Below are positions 39,233-48,156 of a stretch of 64,000 nt of DNA, piece by piece. Below the pieces are notes generated by a model. The model worked only from the letters and a program-made list of their open reading frames with translations, searched no databases and was not told the DNA's origin. The DNA is from Mycolicibacterium tusciae (GTDB taxonomy: Bacteria; Actinomycetota; Actinomycetes; Mycobacteriales; Mycobacteriaceae). Made by a program: the position numbers and the translations under genes. How positions within the stretch are numbered: position 1 is the stretch's first letter; each line of letters begins with the position of its first letter. Location: contig NZ_MVIM01000021.1 in the NCBI RefSeq assembly GCF_002086795.1, positions 35,643 through 99,642 on the forward strand. Direction: 5' to 3'.

Positions 39233-40333
39233 ATGGCCACTCATCCCACCATCGGCGTCGAAGAAGAATTCCTGCTCGCCGATCCCGCAACCGGCGAACC
39301 GGTCGCCGTCAACACGACGGTCGCCGGTCACGCCGCCGAGCGCGGCGTGAAGCTACAGCTCGAGCTGACCAGCTGCCAGGTCGAAACCACCTCCGACGTC
39401 GTCGGCGGAACCCGCGAACTCGCCGACCAGCTGTCCAGGTTGCGCCGCATCACGGCTGAGGCCGCCGAAGCCGGCGGCGCCCGGCTGCTGGCCGTCGGAC
39501 TACCGCCCACCGTGCCGCACGAATTCCCGATCACCGACACCCCGCGCTACCGAAAGATCGCCGAAAGGCACGGCATGATCGCGCACGAACAAGGCATCTG
39601 CGGTGCCCATGTGCATGTCGCCGTGCCGAGCCGCGAGGCCGCGATCCGGGTCAGCAACCGGCTGCGGCCGTGGCTGCCGCTGCTGCTCTCGCTCAGCGCC
39701 AATTCGGCGATTTACCGCAACACCAACACCGGCTTCGCCAGCTGGCGCAGCGTGCTGTGGGCGCGGTGGCCGAGCGCGGGACCGCCGCCGGCATTGGATT
39801 CAGTCGACGAGTACGACGCCGTCGTGCAGATGCTGATCCGCGTGGGCGCCGCGCTGGACGACGGGATGGTCTATTGGGATGTGCGGCCGTCGGCGAAGTT
39901 TCCGACCGTCGAGGTCCGCGTCGCCGACGTGCCGGCCACGGTCGCCGAGACCGTGCTGCTGGCGGCGTTGATCCGCGGAGCGGTGATGACGGCGCTGGAC
40001 GACGAGCGGCAGCGCCAACCGGTACCGCCGATATCAGCTCATGCCCTGCGGGCCGCCTACTGGAAATCGGCGCGCGACGGCCTCGACGGTGAAGCGCTCG
40101 ACCTGGCCGAGGGGCACGAGTGTGCGCCCGCGCGAACGTTGTTGGAAAACCTGGTCGAGCACGTGCGGTCCGCGCTCGAGGCGGTCGGCGACTACGACCT
40201 CGTCACCAGCGAACTGCACCGCGTCGGCGAGGAGGGCAACGGGGCGATGCGCCAACTGCGGGCCTGGCGGCGGGGTCACGACGTCGCTGATGTGATCGCC
40301 GAGGCCGCAGCCGCCACTCTCGAAGGGACCTAG
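39233..40333 (+). CDS. ybdK: YbdK-type carboxylate-amine ligase (glutamate-cysteine ligase family 2), 366 aa
   Basis: HPTIGVEEEFLLADPATGEPV at the N-terminus carries the Glu-rich metal site, LQLELTSCQVETTSDV follows, and EQGICGAHVHVAVPSREAAIRVSNRLRPWLPLLLSLSANS plus FASWRSVLWARWPSAGPPP are the family core. YbdK proteins have weak glutamate-cysteine ligase activity; in mycobacteria they make or modify unknown amides. Overlaps the convergent rskA by four bases at the stop codons. Confidence 0.92.
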   Translation: MATHPTIGVEEEFLLADPATGEPVAVNTTVAGHAAERGVKLQLELTSCQVETTSDVVGGTRELADQLSRLRRITAEAAEAGGARLLAVGLPPTVPHEFPITDTPRYRKIAERHGMIAHEQGICGAHVHVAVPSREAAIRVSNRLRPWLPLLLSLSANSAIYRNTNTGFASWRSVLWARWPSAGPPPALDSVDEYDAVVQMLIRVGAALDDGMVYWDVRPSAKFPTVEVRVADVPATVAETVLLAALIRGAVMTALDDERQRQPVPPISAHALRAAYWKSARDGLDGEALDLAEGHECAPARTLLENLVEHVRSALEAVGDYDLVTSELHRVGEEGNGAMRQLRAWRRGHDVADVIAEAAAATLEGT

Positions 40334-41049
40334 GTCAGTGGCAGTGCCGCGAAGGGTGCCGTGGTCGGCATCAGTGAACCGCCGGCCGGCTCGATGGTGA
40401 ACGCCAGCGTGCTCGACCCGTCCAGATCCGGCAGCACCGCGGTGGTCGACGGCGCGATGGCCTGAGCGTCCATGGTTCCCGCCGAATGCGGCCCCTCGTC
40501 GTTGATCAACCACATCTGGTAGACGGTGCCGGTCTTGGGCGGCGCGACGTTGTTCATCACCAGCACGCCGGCGTCCTTGTCGCGGGAGAAGACGACCGTT
40601 GCCCGGCCGCCGCCGGGAATGTCGCCGGAAACGGTGCGTACGTCCGGTGCGGCGAAGATCTGCTCCGCGGTCGTCGGTGGGGGCCGCAGCGCGAGGCCGA
40701 CGCCGAGGGCGCCGAGTCCGACGATCAACGCAGCCGCGGCGGCCAGCACGGCCGTGCGCCACCGCTTCGCGCGGGGCTTCATCGGGATCACCGGTGCCGG
40801 CACGGCAGGTGTCCTGCCGATTTCGGCGAGGACGCGGTCGCGAAGTTCGTCCGGCGGCTCGACAGCGGTGGCGGCCGATATCGCCGCCATGGTTTCGCGC
40901 ACCGCACGGACCTCGTCGCCGAAGGCGCGCGCCACGTCGGGCGGTGCACTCGCAAGACGACGGTCGATGTCGGCACGTTCGGCCTCGGGCATCGCGTGCA
41001 ACGCATACGGCGTCGCCAGGGCGGTCAAATCGTCTATCGGTTGAGTCAT
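40330..41049 (-). CDS. rskA: Anti-sigma-K factor RskA, 239 aa
   Basis: An N-terminal zinc-free anti-sigma domain (MTQPIDDLTALATPYALHAMPEAERADIDRRLA), one membrane segment near residue 105 (AVLAAAAALIVGLGALGVGLAL) and an exported RskA domain (FSRDKDAGVLVMNNVAPPKTGTVYQMWLINDEGPHSAGTMD). It holds SigK until intramembrane proteolysis. The ATG at 41049 overlaps the sigK stop (ATGA), so the two are made in step. Confidence 0.95.
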   Translation of the reverse strand: MTQPIDDLTALATPYALHAMPEAERADIDRRLASAPPDVARAFGDEVRAVRETMAAISAATAVEPPDELRDRVLAEIGRTPAVPAPVIPMKPRAKRWRTAVLAAAAALIVGLGALGVGLALRPPPTTAEQIFAAPDVRTVSGDIPGGGRATVVFSRDKDAGVLVMNNVAPPKTGTVYQMWLINDEGPHSAGTMDAQAIAPSTTAVLPDLDGSSTLAFTIEPAGGSLMPTTAPFAALPLT

Positions 41050-41627
41050 GTCAGCCCCAAACACCTGCGTAGGCCGCGGATGGCATCGCGCATCCGCGAT
41101 TTGATCGTCGCGAGGTTGGCCGACAGCCGCTCGGACACCTGAACGTAGGTCAGGCCGTCGTAATAGGCGAGGTGAATGGCCTCTCGCTGAGTATCGGTCA
41201 GTGAGCCGAGACATTCGGTCACCTGGCGGTGCTCGTCGCTCTGGATCACCGACTCGGCGACCTGGTCGGACGGCGGCTCGACATTGGCGGCGCCATAGCG
41301 GGACTCGCGCTGACCGGCGGCCTGCTCAGAACGCACCCGGTCCACGGCCCGACGATGCGCGAGCGTCATCAGCCACGACATCGGAGACCCCGCGGCGGGA
41401 TTGTATGTATCCGCGGTGCGCCATACCTGCAGGTAGACGTCCTGCGTGGTCTCCTCGCTGTAGCCGGGATCGCGCAGAACACGGGTGACCAGGCCGAATA
41501 CCCGCGCCCGTGTCTGGTCGTAGAACTCCGCGAACGCGTCGACGTCCTGCTGGGCCACCTGGCGGAGCAGCTCGTCGAGGTCCCTTGTCACAGGCCGTAG
41601 CCTATCGACCGGCGCAAATAGCGTCAT
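41046..41627 (-). CDS. sigK: ECF sigma factor SigK, 193 aa
   Basis: Sigma-70 region 2 (FAEFYDQTRARVFGLVTRVLRDPGYSEETTQDVYLQVWRTADTY) and region 4 (LTDTQREAIHLAYYDGLTYVQVSERLSANLATIKSRMRDAIRGLRRCLG), closely like M. tuberculosis SigK, including AHRRAVDRVRSEQAAGQRESRYGAANV. In that species it drives secreted MPT70/MPT83 and its own operon. ATGA overlaps on both sides place it in the FAD-gene-led operon. Confidence 0.96.
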   Translation of the reverse strand: MTLFAPVDRLRPVTRDLDELLRQVAQQDVDAFAEFYDQTRARVFGLVTRVLRDPGYSEETTQDVYLQVWRTADTYNPAAGSPMSWLMTLAHRRAVDRVRSEQAAGQRESRYGAANVEPPSDQVAESVIQSDEHRQVTECLGSLTDTQREAIHLAYYDGLTYVQVSERLSANLATIKSRMRDAIRGLRRCLGLT

Positions 41628-42409
41628 GGTATTCGCGATCTAGGTGGACGCGGTACGAAAAATGAAGTACGCGAACGGTATTCGTCGAAGCCGTTTCGAT
41701 TGGCCATGTACTTCTCGGTGAGCCGGGCTCCGGTGGCGTAAACCAGGAAATAGGTCATGACCACCGGGGACAGCACGGTGACGAGCGAAATCGCGCCCGC
41801 GATGCTGGCCAGCCACAGTCCCCACCAGACACATGCGTCGCCGAAGTAATTCGGATGCCGGGTCCACGCCCAGAGCCCGCGGTCCATGATGACACCCCGG
41901 TGGGCTGGGTCGGCCTTGAAGCGGCGCAGCTGGTGATCGCCGACGGCCTCGAACAGCAAGCCGAGCGCCCACACGGCCACACCCAGGACGAACACCGGCC
42001 GCAGCAGCGCCGGGGTTGGACCCAGCACGGCCGAAAGTTGCACGGGCAACGAGACGAACCACGTCGCCGCCCCCTGGATCAAGAACACCTTTCGGATCAC
42101 GTGGCCCGCCGAGAAGTCGCCGCGCAGCAGATCGCGGTAGCGTGGATCCTCGCCCTTACCAGCCGATTTCAGCGTCATATGCCACGCCAGTCGCAGTCCC
42201 CACACCGCGACGAGAACCAGCAGGAGGACCCGTCGGAACGCGTCACCCGTGCCGAGGGCGGCGGCGACAGCGGCCACCGCGACGAATCCCAGACTCCAGG
42301 CGGTGTCGACGACGTTGTAGCGCCCGATCCGGCGACCGATCAGGAAAGTGACGGTGTGAACGACGACCAGGATGGCCAGCGACGCCGTAGTGACGACGAC
42401 GAAATTCAT
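41624..42409 (-). CDS. DUF1295 integral membrane protein (steroid-reductase-like), 261 aa
   Basis: Many membrane segments; signature WAWTRHPNYFGDACVWWGLWLAS near residue 180 with KYMANRNGFDEYRSRTSFFVP, the C-terminal S-isoprenyl/steroid-reductase-like motif. ATG 42409 is preceded by ggaggcggg; the longer frame to 42865 runs antisense-like through the next gene. Homologous position to Rv0446c in the mycobacterial SigK locus. Enzyme activity unproven. Confidence 0.9.
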   Translation of the reverse strand: MNFVVVTTASLAILVVVHTVTFLIGRRIGRYNVVDTAWSLGFVAVAAVAAALGTGDAFRRVLLLVLVAVWGLRLAWHMTLKSAGKGEDPRYRDLLRGDFSAGHVIRKVFLIQGAATWFVSLPVQLSAVLGPTPALLRPVFVLGVAVWALGLLFEAVGDHQLRRFKADPAHRGVIMDRGLWAWTRHPNYFGDACVWWGLWLASIAGAISLVTVLSPVVMTYFLVYATGARLTEKYMANRNGFDEYRSRTSFFVPRPPRSRIP

Positions 42410-42431
42410 TGCCCGCCTCCGGCGGACGGTG

Positions 42432-43706
42432 TCATCTCGCACGTCCCGACGGCGCGAATGTCCACTGGTAAACGTCGAGGTACCCCGACCGGAAACCGGC
42501 CTCTGAGTAGGCCAGATAGAGTTCCCACATCCGCTGGAAGACGTCGTCGAACCCCAACTCCGCCAGAGCATCTTGGCGACCGACGAAGCGTTCCCGCCAC
42601 AACCTAAGCGTCTCGGCGTAGTGCAGCCGCAGCGAGAACATGTCAACGGTGCGCAGCCTGGTGGTGGACTCGGTGATACCGAGGATCGCCTCGGTCGAGG
42701 GCAGCAGACCGCCGGGGAAAATGTACTTCTGGATCCAGGTGTAGGTGTTGCGGCTGGCCAGCATCCGGTCGTGCGGCATGGTGATGGCTTGGATCGCCAC
42801 CCGCCCTTCGGGAGCGACCAGCCGGTCGAGAGTCTGAAAGTACGTGGGCCAGAACGGGTATCCAACCGCCTCGATCATCTCGATCGACAGCACGGCGTCA
42901 TAACTGCCTTCGACGTCGCGGTAGTCGCACAGGTCGATCTCAACCAGGTCGGAAAGGCCCGCCTCGGCCACCCGCTGTCGGGCCAGCCGCTGCTGCTCGG
43001 CCGACAAGGTGATCGAACGGACGCGTGCGCCGCGCATAGCGGCGCGGATGCACAGTTCGCCCCAGCCGGTGCCGATCTCGAGCACCCGGCTGCCCGCCTT
43101 GACCCCCGCGGCGTCGAGGATCCGTTCGATCTTTCTGTGTTGCGCATCCGCGAGGCTCGACTCGTGGGCGGGAAGGGATTCGAACAGCGCGCTGGAGTAC
43201 GTCATCGTCTTGTCGAGGAATTCGGCGAACATGAGGTTCGACAGGTCGTAGTGGTCCGCGATGTTGCGCCGCGCCTGCCGAGGGCTGTTGTACTGCGACC
43301 GCGGTGGGCGTACGACGGCGAGCGGCCGAAACCTCTGCAGGACAGGAGGAATCAGCTCCGTCAGCCGCTTGCCGAATTCGGTCAGCAGGCACGCGATATC
43401 CGTAGAACTCCAGTCGCCGGCCATGTACGACTCACCGAAGCCGATGAGCCCGTAGCGACCGACCCGGCGAACCATTGCCTCGGGCCGATGCACGACCATG
43501 GTCGGCAGCGTGGGGTCAGCCGCCCCGATGACGGTTCCGTCGGGATAGACGACGCGGATCGGCAATCGCGACACGGCCCGGCGGAACAACCGGTCGGCGA
43601 TCGCGCCCGTTGCGGCACTGAGCGGTCCGCCCGGCACTCGTGTCACGGCCGGCCATCTGTCCGAATCGATGGTCGCCGGGGCGGCGGAGGTCAGGTCAAT
43701 GATCAC
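42432..43706 (-). CDS. ufaA1: Cyclopropane-fatty-acid synthase-family methyltransferase (UfaA1-like), 424 aa
   Basis: The methyltransferase core holds ADHYDLSNLMFAEFLDKTMTYSSALF, motif I VLEIGTGWGELCIRAAMRGARV near 213 and IEMIEAVGYPFWPTYFQTLDRLVAPEGRVAIQAI. Long N-terminal region (1-140) as in UfaA1. In mycobacteria the enzyme methylates fatty-acyl double bonds (tuberculostearic acid/cyclopropane). ATGA-type overlap with the DUF1365 gene (43703-43706). Confidence 0.93.
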   Translation of the reverse strand: MIIDLTSAAPATIDSDRWPAVTRVPGGPLSAATGAIADRLFRRAVSRLPIRVVYPDGTVIGAADPTLPTMVVHRPEAMVRRVGRYGLIGFGESYMAGDWSSTDIACLLTEFGKRLTELIPPVLQRFRPLAVVRPPRSQYNSPRQARRNIADHYDLSNLMFAEFLDKTMTYSSALFESLPAHESSLADAQHRKIERILDAAGVKAGSRVLEIGTGWGELCIRAAMRGARVRSITLSAEQQRLARQRVAEAGLSDLVEIDLCDYRDVEGSYDAVLSIEMIEAVGYPFWPTYFQTLDRLVAPEGRVAIQAITMPHDRMLASRNTYTWIQKYIFPGGLLPSTEAILGITESTTRLRTVDMFSLRLHYAETLRLWRERFVGRQDALAELGFDDVFQRMWELYLAYSEAGFRSGYLDVYQWTFAPSGRAR

Positions 43707-44446
43707 GACTGGTGGACTCTTTCCTTGACGTGGGATTCGCGGGGCACGATCGGGACTCGCCGCAGCCAGAGAGTGATGCCTTGTACCCGAATCCCGATCG
43801 CACCCATCAAAGGAGCCAGCGGCGCGACCAGTTGCAGCCGCAGGATCTCGGCAACACCTGCGCGCCTTCGGTTTCCACGCATCGTGACGACGAAGGCCGG
43901 CTGGTTCTCGCGGTGCAGGGAGATGCGCACGTCGAGGTTTTCGTCGGGCCGTGGGGCGGTCACCAGGTAGTAGCCGTCCACGTCATTGAACGGTGAGACG
44001 TACAGCCTCTTCATGACGATCGTGGGGTGGTCGCTGTCGGGCGGCAGCAGGTAGGCATGGCGTCCGCCGTAGGTGTTGTGTACCTCGGCGATGACGTGGC
44101 GCAGCGTTCCGTCGGCGTCGTGGCACCAGTAAAGGCTGAGCGGGTTGAAGACGAATCCGAGAACCCGCGCCTGCAGCAGTGCGGTGACACGGCCGCCGTT
44201 GAGGTCGATACCCCGGTCGGCGAGGAACGCGTCGATGCGTTGGCGCAGGGTGTCATTCGGACCGTCGGATTCGAAGAGGTGGTCGCGTGCGTCGAAGCGG
44301 GCGAACGGCCGCAGCCATCGGGGCAGCTTGGGTAGTGCGTCGACGTCGACGTACCAGCTGTACCCGCGATGTTCGAAGTAATGATGCACCGGGGCGCGAC
44401 GGAGGTGGGTGATCCGAGTGCGGTAGATGGCGGGTTGAGTCAGCAT
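43703..44446 (-). CDS. DUF1365 protein, 247 aa
   Basis: Family signatures: AIYRTRITHLRRAPVHHYFEHRGYSWYVDVD, RVLGFVFNPLSLYWCHDADGTLRHVIAEVHNTYGGRHAYLL and VSPFNDVDGYYLVTAPRP. The group accompanies FAD oxidoreductase and CFA synthase genes in many bacteria; role in lipid modification is assumed. ATG 44446 overlaps the FAD gene end by 7 bases. Confidence 0.92.
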   Translation of the reverse strand: MLTQPAIYRTRITHLRRAPVHHYFEHRGYSWYVDVDALPKLPRWLRPFARFDARDHLFESDGPNDTLRQRIDAFLADRGIDLNGGRVTALLQARVLGFVFNPLSLYWCHDADGTLRHVIAEVHNTYGGRHAYLLPPDSDHPTIVMKRLYVSPFNDVDGYYLVTAPRPDENLDVRISLHRENQPAFVVTMRGNRRRAGVAEILRLQLVAPLAPLMGAIGIRVQGITLWLRRVPIVPRESHVKERVHQS

Positions 44447-45738
44447 GCCACTGCCTCGCGGGTGACGGCCGGCCAATCGACACCTAGGCGCTGCGCCGCC
44501 CGTAATCCGGAGGCCGCACCGTCTTCGTGGAAACCCCAGCCGTGGTACGCGCCTGCGAACACTACGCGGTCGTCGTTCAAGGTCGGCAAAAGTTGTTGAG
44601 CGGCAACAGAGGTCGGTGTGTACATCGGATGGCTGTAGGTCATCTCGGTGAGGACACTTGCGGGGTTGACGCGGTCCCTGCCGCCGAGTGTCACCAGGAT
44701 TCGGGAACCGCCGCCGAGACGCATCAGTCGCGTCACGTCGTAGGTGACCATCACCGATGCGTCGTCGGAGGTGGCCAGGTAGTTCCACGACGCCCTGGCG
44801 CGTCGGCTTTTGGGCAGCACCGATTCGTCGGTGTGAAGCTGTGCGTGGTTGATGCTGTACTCGATGGCACCGAGCACTGCGCGTTCGGTTGGTGTCGGGT
44901 CGGCGAGCATGAGCAGCGCCTGATCGGGGTGGGTGGCGATGACGGCGGCGTCGTAGCGCCGCGGTCCGTAGATTGCGTCGGAAACCTCGACGCCGTCGGG
45001 CAGTCGTGCCACCGAGCGCACCGCGGCGCCCAGGCGCACCTCGTCGATCACTTCGGCCACCGCGTCGACGTACGTGACGGAACCGCCGACCACCGTCCGC
45101 CAGGTCGGTGAGTCGAACACCGACAGCATCCCGTGGTGCTCCAGAAACACGAACAGGTAGCGGGCCGGATAGTTCAGCGACTGGCCGGGCGGAGCCGACC
45201 ACACCGCGGCGATCAGCGGCGTCATGAAGTACTCGATGAAGTACTCGGAGAAACCGTGGCGGTCGAGAAACTCGCCGACCGTCGCGTCATCCTCGCCTCT
45301 TTCGAGCAGGCGCAGCGCCGCCCGGTGGAATCGTTTGACCTCAACCAGCATGTAGAGGTACCGCGGGCGGGTGAGCGATGACCACGACGGGAACAACCCG
45401 CCGATCCCACGGGCACCGGCGTATTCGAGACCGCTCGCGTCGTCGCGCACCGACATCGACATGTCGGTTGCGCGGGTGGAGATGCCGAGTTCGTCGAACA
45501 GCCGGCACAGCGTCGGGTAGGTGCGGTCGTTGTGCACCAGGAATGCCGAGTCGACGCCGATGGTGCGGCCGTCGTCGGTGTGGGGGATCTGGTGGGTGTG
45601 GGCGTGCCCCCCGAGCCGGGTGTCGGCTTCGTAGAGGGTCACGCGGTCGCGCTGTGCCAGGACATATGCCGCGACTAGGCCTGATACGCCGCTGCCGATG
45701 ACGGCTACGGAGCGTGAAGCGGGGCTGAAACTTTCCAC
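44440..45738 (-). CDS. FAD-dependent oxidoreductase (amine-oxidase fold) of the SigK operon, 432 aa
   Basis: Dinucleotide-binding start SVAVIGSGVSGLVAAYVLAQRDRVTLYEADTRLGGHAHTH, then NYPARYLFVFLEHHGML and VVFAGAYHGWGFHEDGAASGL at the C-terminus. Homologue of Rv0449c, thought to help UfaA1-type lipid modification. GTG at 45738 is about 7 bases from the -10 of the SigK-type promoter (45745-45751), so the message appears leaderless and the long frame to 45948 is excluded. Confidence 0.92.
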   Translation of the reverse strand: MESFSPASRSVAVIGSGVSGLVAAYVLAQRDRVTLYEADTRLGGHAHTHQIPHTDDGRTIGVDSAFLVHNDRTYPTLCRLFDELGISTRATDMSMSVRDDASGLEYAGARGIGGLFPSWSSLTRPRYLYMLVEVKRFHRAALRLLERGEDDATVGEFLDRHGFSEYFIEYFMTPLIAAVWSAPPGQSLNYPARYLFVFLEHHGMLSVFDSPTWRTVVGGSVTYVDAVAEVIDEVRLGAAVRSVARLPDGVEVSDAIYGPRRYDAAVIATHPDQALLMLADPTPTERAVLGAIEYSINHAQLHTDESVLPKSRRARASWNYLATSDDASVMVTYDVTRLMRLGGGSRILVTLGGRDRVNPASVLTEMTYSHPMYTPTSVAAQQLLPTLNDDRVVFAGAYHGWGFHEDGAASGLRAAQRLGVDWPAVTREAVAC

Positions 45739-45744
45739 ATCCCG

Positions 45745-45772
45745 TATTCGGAGCGGGGGCCGCTCCGGATGG
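45745..45772 (-). promoter_or_regulatory. SigK-type promoter
   Basis: On the reverse strand CCATCC (45772-45767) and CCGAATA (45751-45745) are 15 bases apart. These are the -35 and -10 elements known for mycobacterial SigK, though with a spacer slightly shorter than the one I remember. The operon reads through rskA, so SigK controls itself. Confidence 0.75.
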
Positions 45773-45787
45773 GTGAGGTGGTACCCG

Positions 45788-46852
45788 CTAGGTCGGGGAC
45801 GATTCCCAGGAACGCGCCGCCGCGACCAGCCCCTGTACCAACGTCGAAGTCGCGGGGGAGAGGCCGTCGTCACCGGGCAGCTGGCTGCGCGGGCTGATGC
45901 CCCGCACCCGCGGCGTGAGTTCGAGCTGTGTGCCGCCCCGGCGCACACGGTTCACCGGGTTGTCCGGGTGCAGGCCCCGCAGCTCACGGGGTATGGCGTC
46001 GATGTCGGTGACCACCTGGTACCCCGGCACGGTGACGTGATGCGCGAGATGTTCGGCCAGTCGGCGGTTGCGGCCGCCGGCGAGCAGTTGCGTGCTGCGA
46101 CCGATGCGGCCGTAGCCATGCAGCGCCACCACCACGTCGACATGGTCGAGGAACTCGGCCAGTCGTTCGGACTCCGCGGGGTCATAGCGCGCCGATGACA
46201 GGTGGTGCGGGTAGCGGTCGGGGTGACGCACCACATACAGCGACGCATCGGCGGCATCTGCGGCGCGCTCGGCGATGACGTCGGTCATCTGCTCCAGGCC
46301 GCCGCCGTGGAAGGCCATGAACCCGAACCGCGACCGCAGAGTCAGTTCTTCGACGATGCCGGGGTCCGCGAGTAGCTCCGAAAGTGATTGTGGTGCAGGT
46401 GAACTCGAACTAGCAGTGCTCCCGGGCCACCGGGTTGGATCCCATCGCCTCAGGAAGTCGATCCAGCGCTGCGGAAGGCCGTGCTGCAGTGCGCCGTCGA
46501 CGACGCGTTCGAGATAGCCCGGCCGCGGCGGGCCCGGTTCGACGCGGTGATCGATGTACACCCACGCCTGGTACGGGCCGTCGTCGGTGTGCACGGTGAG
46601 GCGGTCGCGGCGATACCGCACCGGAACACCTTCTGCGCTGTCGAGGGTCGCGAGGTCGGTATCGGTCAGCTGCCACACGACGCCGTGTACCTGCGAGCCG
46701 TCGAACTGTTCGACGGTCGCCACACCGCGCTCGTTGATCAGCCAGTCGTGGTCGGCCAGCGTCGCCGGCCGCGGGTCGACAGCGCCGGGGCACCGCCGCG
46801 CCATCTGCCGAACGCACAGGTTCGACCCGTAGGCGAAGTAGGTATGCCGCAT
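45788..46852 (-). CDS. Fusion of gamma-glutamylcyclotransferase and poly-gamma-glutamate hydrolase-like domains, 354 aa
   Basis: Residues 1-140 are a GGCT-like domain with the AIG2 motif HTYFAYGSNLCVRQMARRCPGA and GVPVRYRRDRLTVHTDDGPYQAWVYI. After a Ser/Pro linker, residues 170-350 are a PghP/DUF867-like zinc peptidase: LRSRFGFMAFHGGGLEQMTDVIAERAADAADASLYVV and VVVALHGYGRIGRSTQLLAGGRNRRLAEHLAHH. Both domains act on gamma-glutamyl bonds, so a combined role in poly-gamma-glutamate or gamma-glutamyl peptide breakdown is likely. ATG 46852 overlaps the mntH stop (TGATG), so the two are coupled. Confidence 0.88.
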   Translation of the reverse strand: MRHTYFAYGSNLCVRQMARRCPGAVDPRPATLADHDWLINERGVATVEQFDGSQVHGVVWQLTDTDLATLDSAEGVPVRYRRDRLTVHTDDGPYQAWVYIDHRVEPGPPRPGYLERVVDGALQHGLPQRWIDFLRRWDPTRWPGSTASSSSPAPQSLSELLADPGIVEELTLRSRFGFMAFHGGGLEQMTDVIAERAADAADASLYVVRHPDRYPHHLSSARYDPAESERLAEFLDHVDVVVALHGYGRIGRSTQLLAGGRNRRLAEHLAHHVTVPGYQVVTDIDAIPRELRGLHPDNPVNRVRRGGTQLELTPRVRGISPRSQLPGDDGLSPATSTLVQGLVAAARSWESSPT

Positions 46853-48078
46853 CAGCCCTTGATGGTGAGATAGATGAGCACCACATTCAGCACTGTAATC
46901 AACGCGGCGACCAGCCAGCCAAGAGCAGTGGTCACTCGATGGTTGGTGTCGTCGCCCATCACTGCGCGGTCGCTGGTAAGCCGCACCAGAGGAATCAGCG
47001 CAAATGGGATACCGAACGACAGCACCACCTGGGACAACACTAGCGCGCGGCTCGGATCGACGCCCACCGCCAAGATCACCAGTGCGGGCACCAGGGTGAT
47101 GAGCCGTCGGGCCACCATCGGAATCGACACGTGGAGCAGGCCCTGCATGATCATCTGGCCTGCATATGCGCCCACCGACGAGGACGCGAGACCCGACGCC
47201 AGCAGTCCGATCGCGAACAGCAGGGCGACCGTCGGGCCCAGTGTGTCGTTGACCGCGGCGTGGGCACCCTCGATCGAGTCGGTGTTGTCGCGGCCCTGCA
47301 GGTTCGTCGCCGCCACGAGCAGCATCGAGAGGTTTACCGCACCCGCGACGACCATCGCGATTCCGACGTCCCAGCGGGTGACGCGCAGCAGCATCCGGCG
47401 CATCGGACCGGGATCGGGGTGACCGTGGCGGTCGCGGGTGAGACCGGAGTGTAGATAGACCGCGTGCGGCATCACGGTCGCTCCGAGCATTGCCGCGGCG
47501 AGCAGCACGCTCTCGGTGCCCGCGAACATCGGCACCAGTCCGGCGGCAGCCTCGCTCGCGGGCGGCGCTGCGACGAACAGGCTGGTGCAGAACCCGATTG
47601 CGATGACCAGCAGCAGGCCGGTGATGACCCGCTCGAACATCTGCTGGCCGCGGCGGTCCTTGATCACCAAGAGCAACAGCGAGACGGCTCCGGTGATCAC
47701 GCCACCGGTGAGCAGTGGGAGATCGAAAAGCAGGTACAGCGCGATGGCTCCGCCCACCACCTCGGCGAGATCCGTTGCCATCGCGACCAATTCGGCTTGC
47801 AGCCAGTAGCCCAGCCGAGTCGAGCGTCGCATCCTGCTGCCGACGGCTTCGGGCAACGACTGACCGCTCACGAGACCGAGCTTCGCCGACAGGTACTGCA
47901 CCAGGCACGCCATGATGTTGGCCACCACGATGACCCACACCAGCAGGAAGCCGAACTGCGCGCCCGCACTGACGTTGGCGGCGACATTGCCCGGGTCGAC
48001 GTAGGCGATGGCGGCGACGAACGCCGGTCCGAGCAGCAACCAGCTCGGCCGCAACCGCACGTCAGCGTCCTGTGCCAC
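46852..48078 (-). CDS. mntH: Nramp-family Mn(II)/Fe(II) transporter MntH, 408 aa
   Basis: Nramp signatures: GPAFVAAIAYVDPGNVAANVSAGAQFGF (DPGN metal site) near residue 18 and AAMLGATVMPHAVYLHSGL (MPH) near 205, eleven membrane segments. Imports divalent Mn with protons. GTG 48078 follows gaaggtggg; a TTG one codon upstream is the other option. A DtxR/MntR-type box lies 36-49 bases upstream. Confidence 0.95.
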   Translation of the reverse strand: MAQDADVRLRPSWLLLGPAFVAAIAYVDPGNVAANVSAGAQFGFLLVWVIVVANIMACLVQYLSAKLGLVSGQSLPEAVGSRMRRSTRLGYWLQAELVAMATDLAEVVGGAIALYLLFDLPLLTGGVITGAVSLLLLVIKDRRGQQMFERVITGLLLVIAIGFCTSLFVAAPPASEAAAGLVPMFAGTESVLLAAAMLGATVMPHAVYLHSGLTRDRHGHPDPGPMRRMLLRVTRWDVGIAMVVAGAVNLSMLLVAATNLQGRDNTDSIEGAHAAVNDTLGPTVALLFAIGLLASGLASSSVGAYAGQMIMQGLLHVSIPMVARRLITLVPALVILAVGVDPSRALVLSQVVLSFGIPFALIPLVRLTSDRAVMGDDTNHRVTTALGWLVAALITVLNVVLIYLTIKG

Positions 48079-48113
48079 CAACCCACCTTCTATCGGAACG
48101 GCGAATAGAAAAG

Positions 48114-48127
48114 TTAGGTTAGCCGAA
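48114..48127. promoter_or_regulatory. DtxR-family (MntR or IdeR) box upstream of mntH
   Basis: TTAGGTTAGCCGAA at 48114-48127 resembles half of the IdeR/MntR consensus TTAGGTTAGGCTAACCTAA and is itself a near-dyad. It fits metal repression of mntH. Confidence 0.6.
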
Positions 48128-48156
48128 ATCTCTGCCGACGCGAAACTAGCGCAGCG

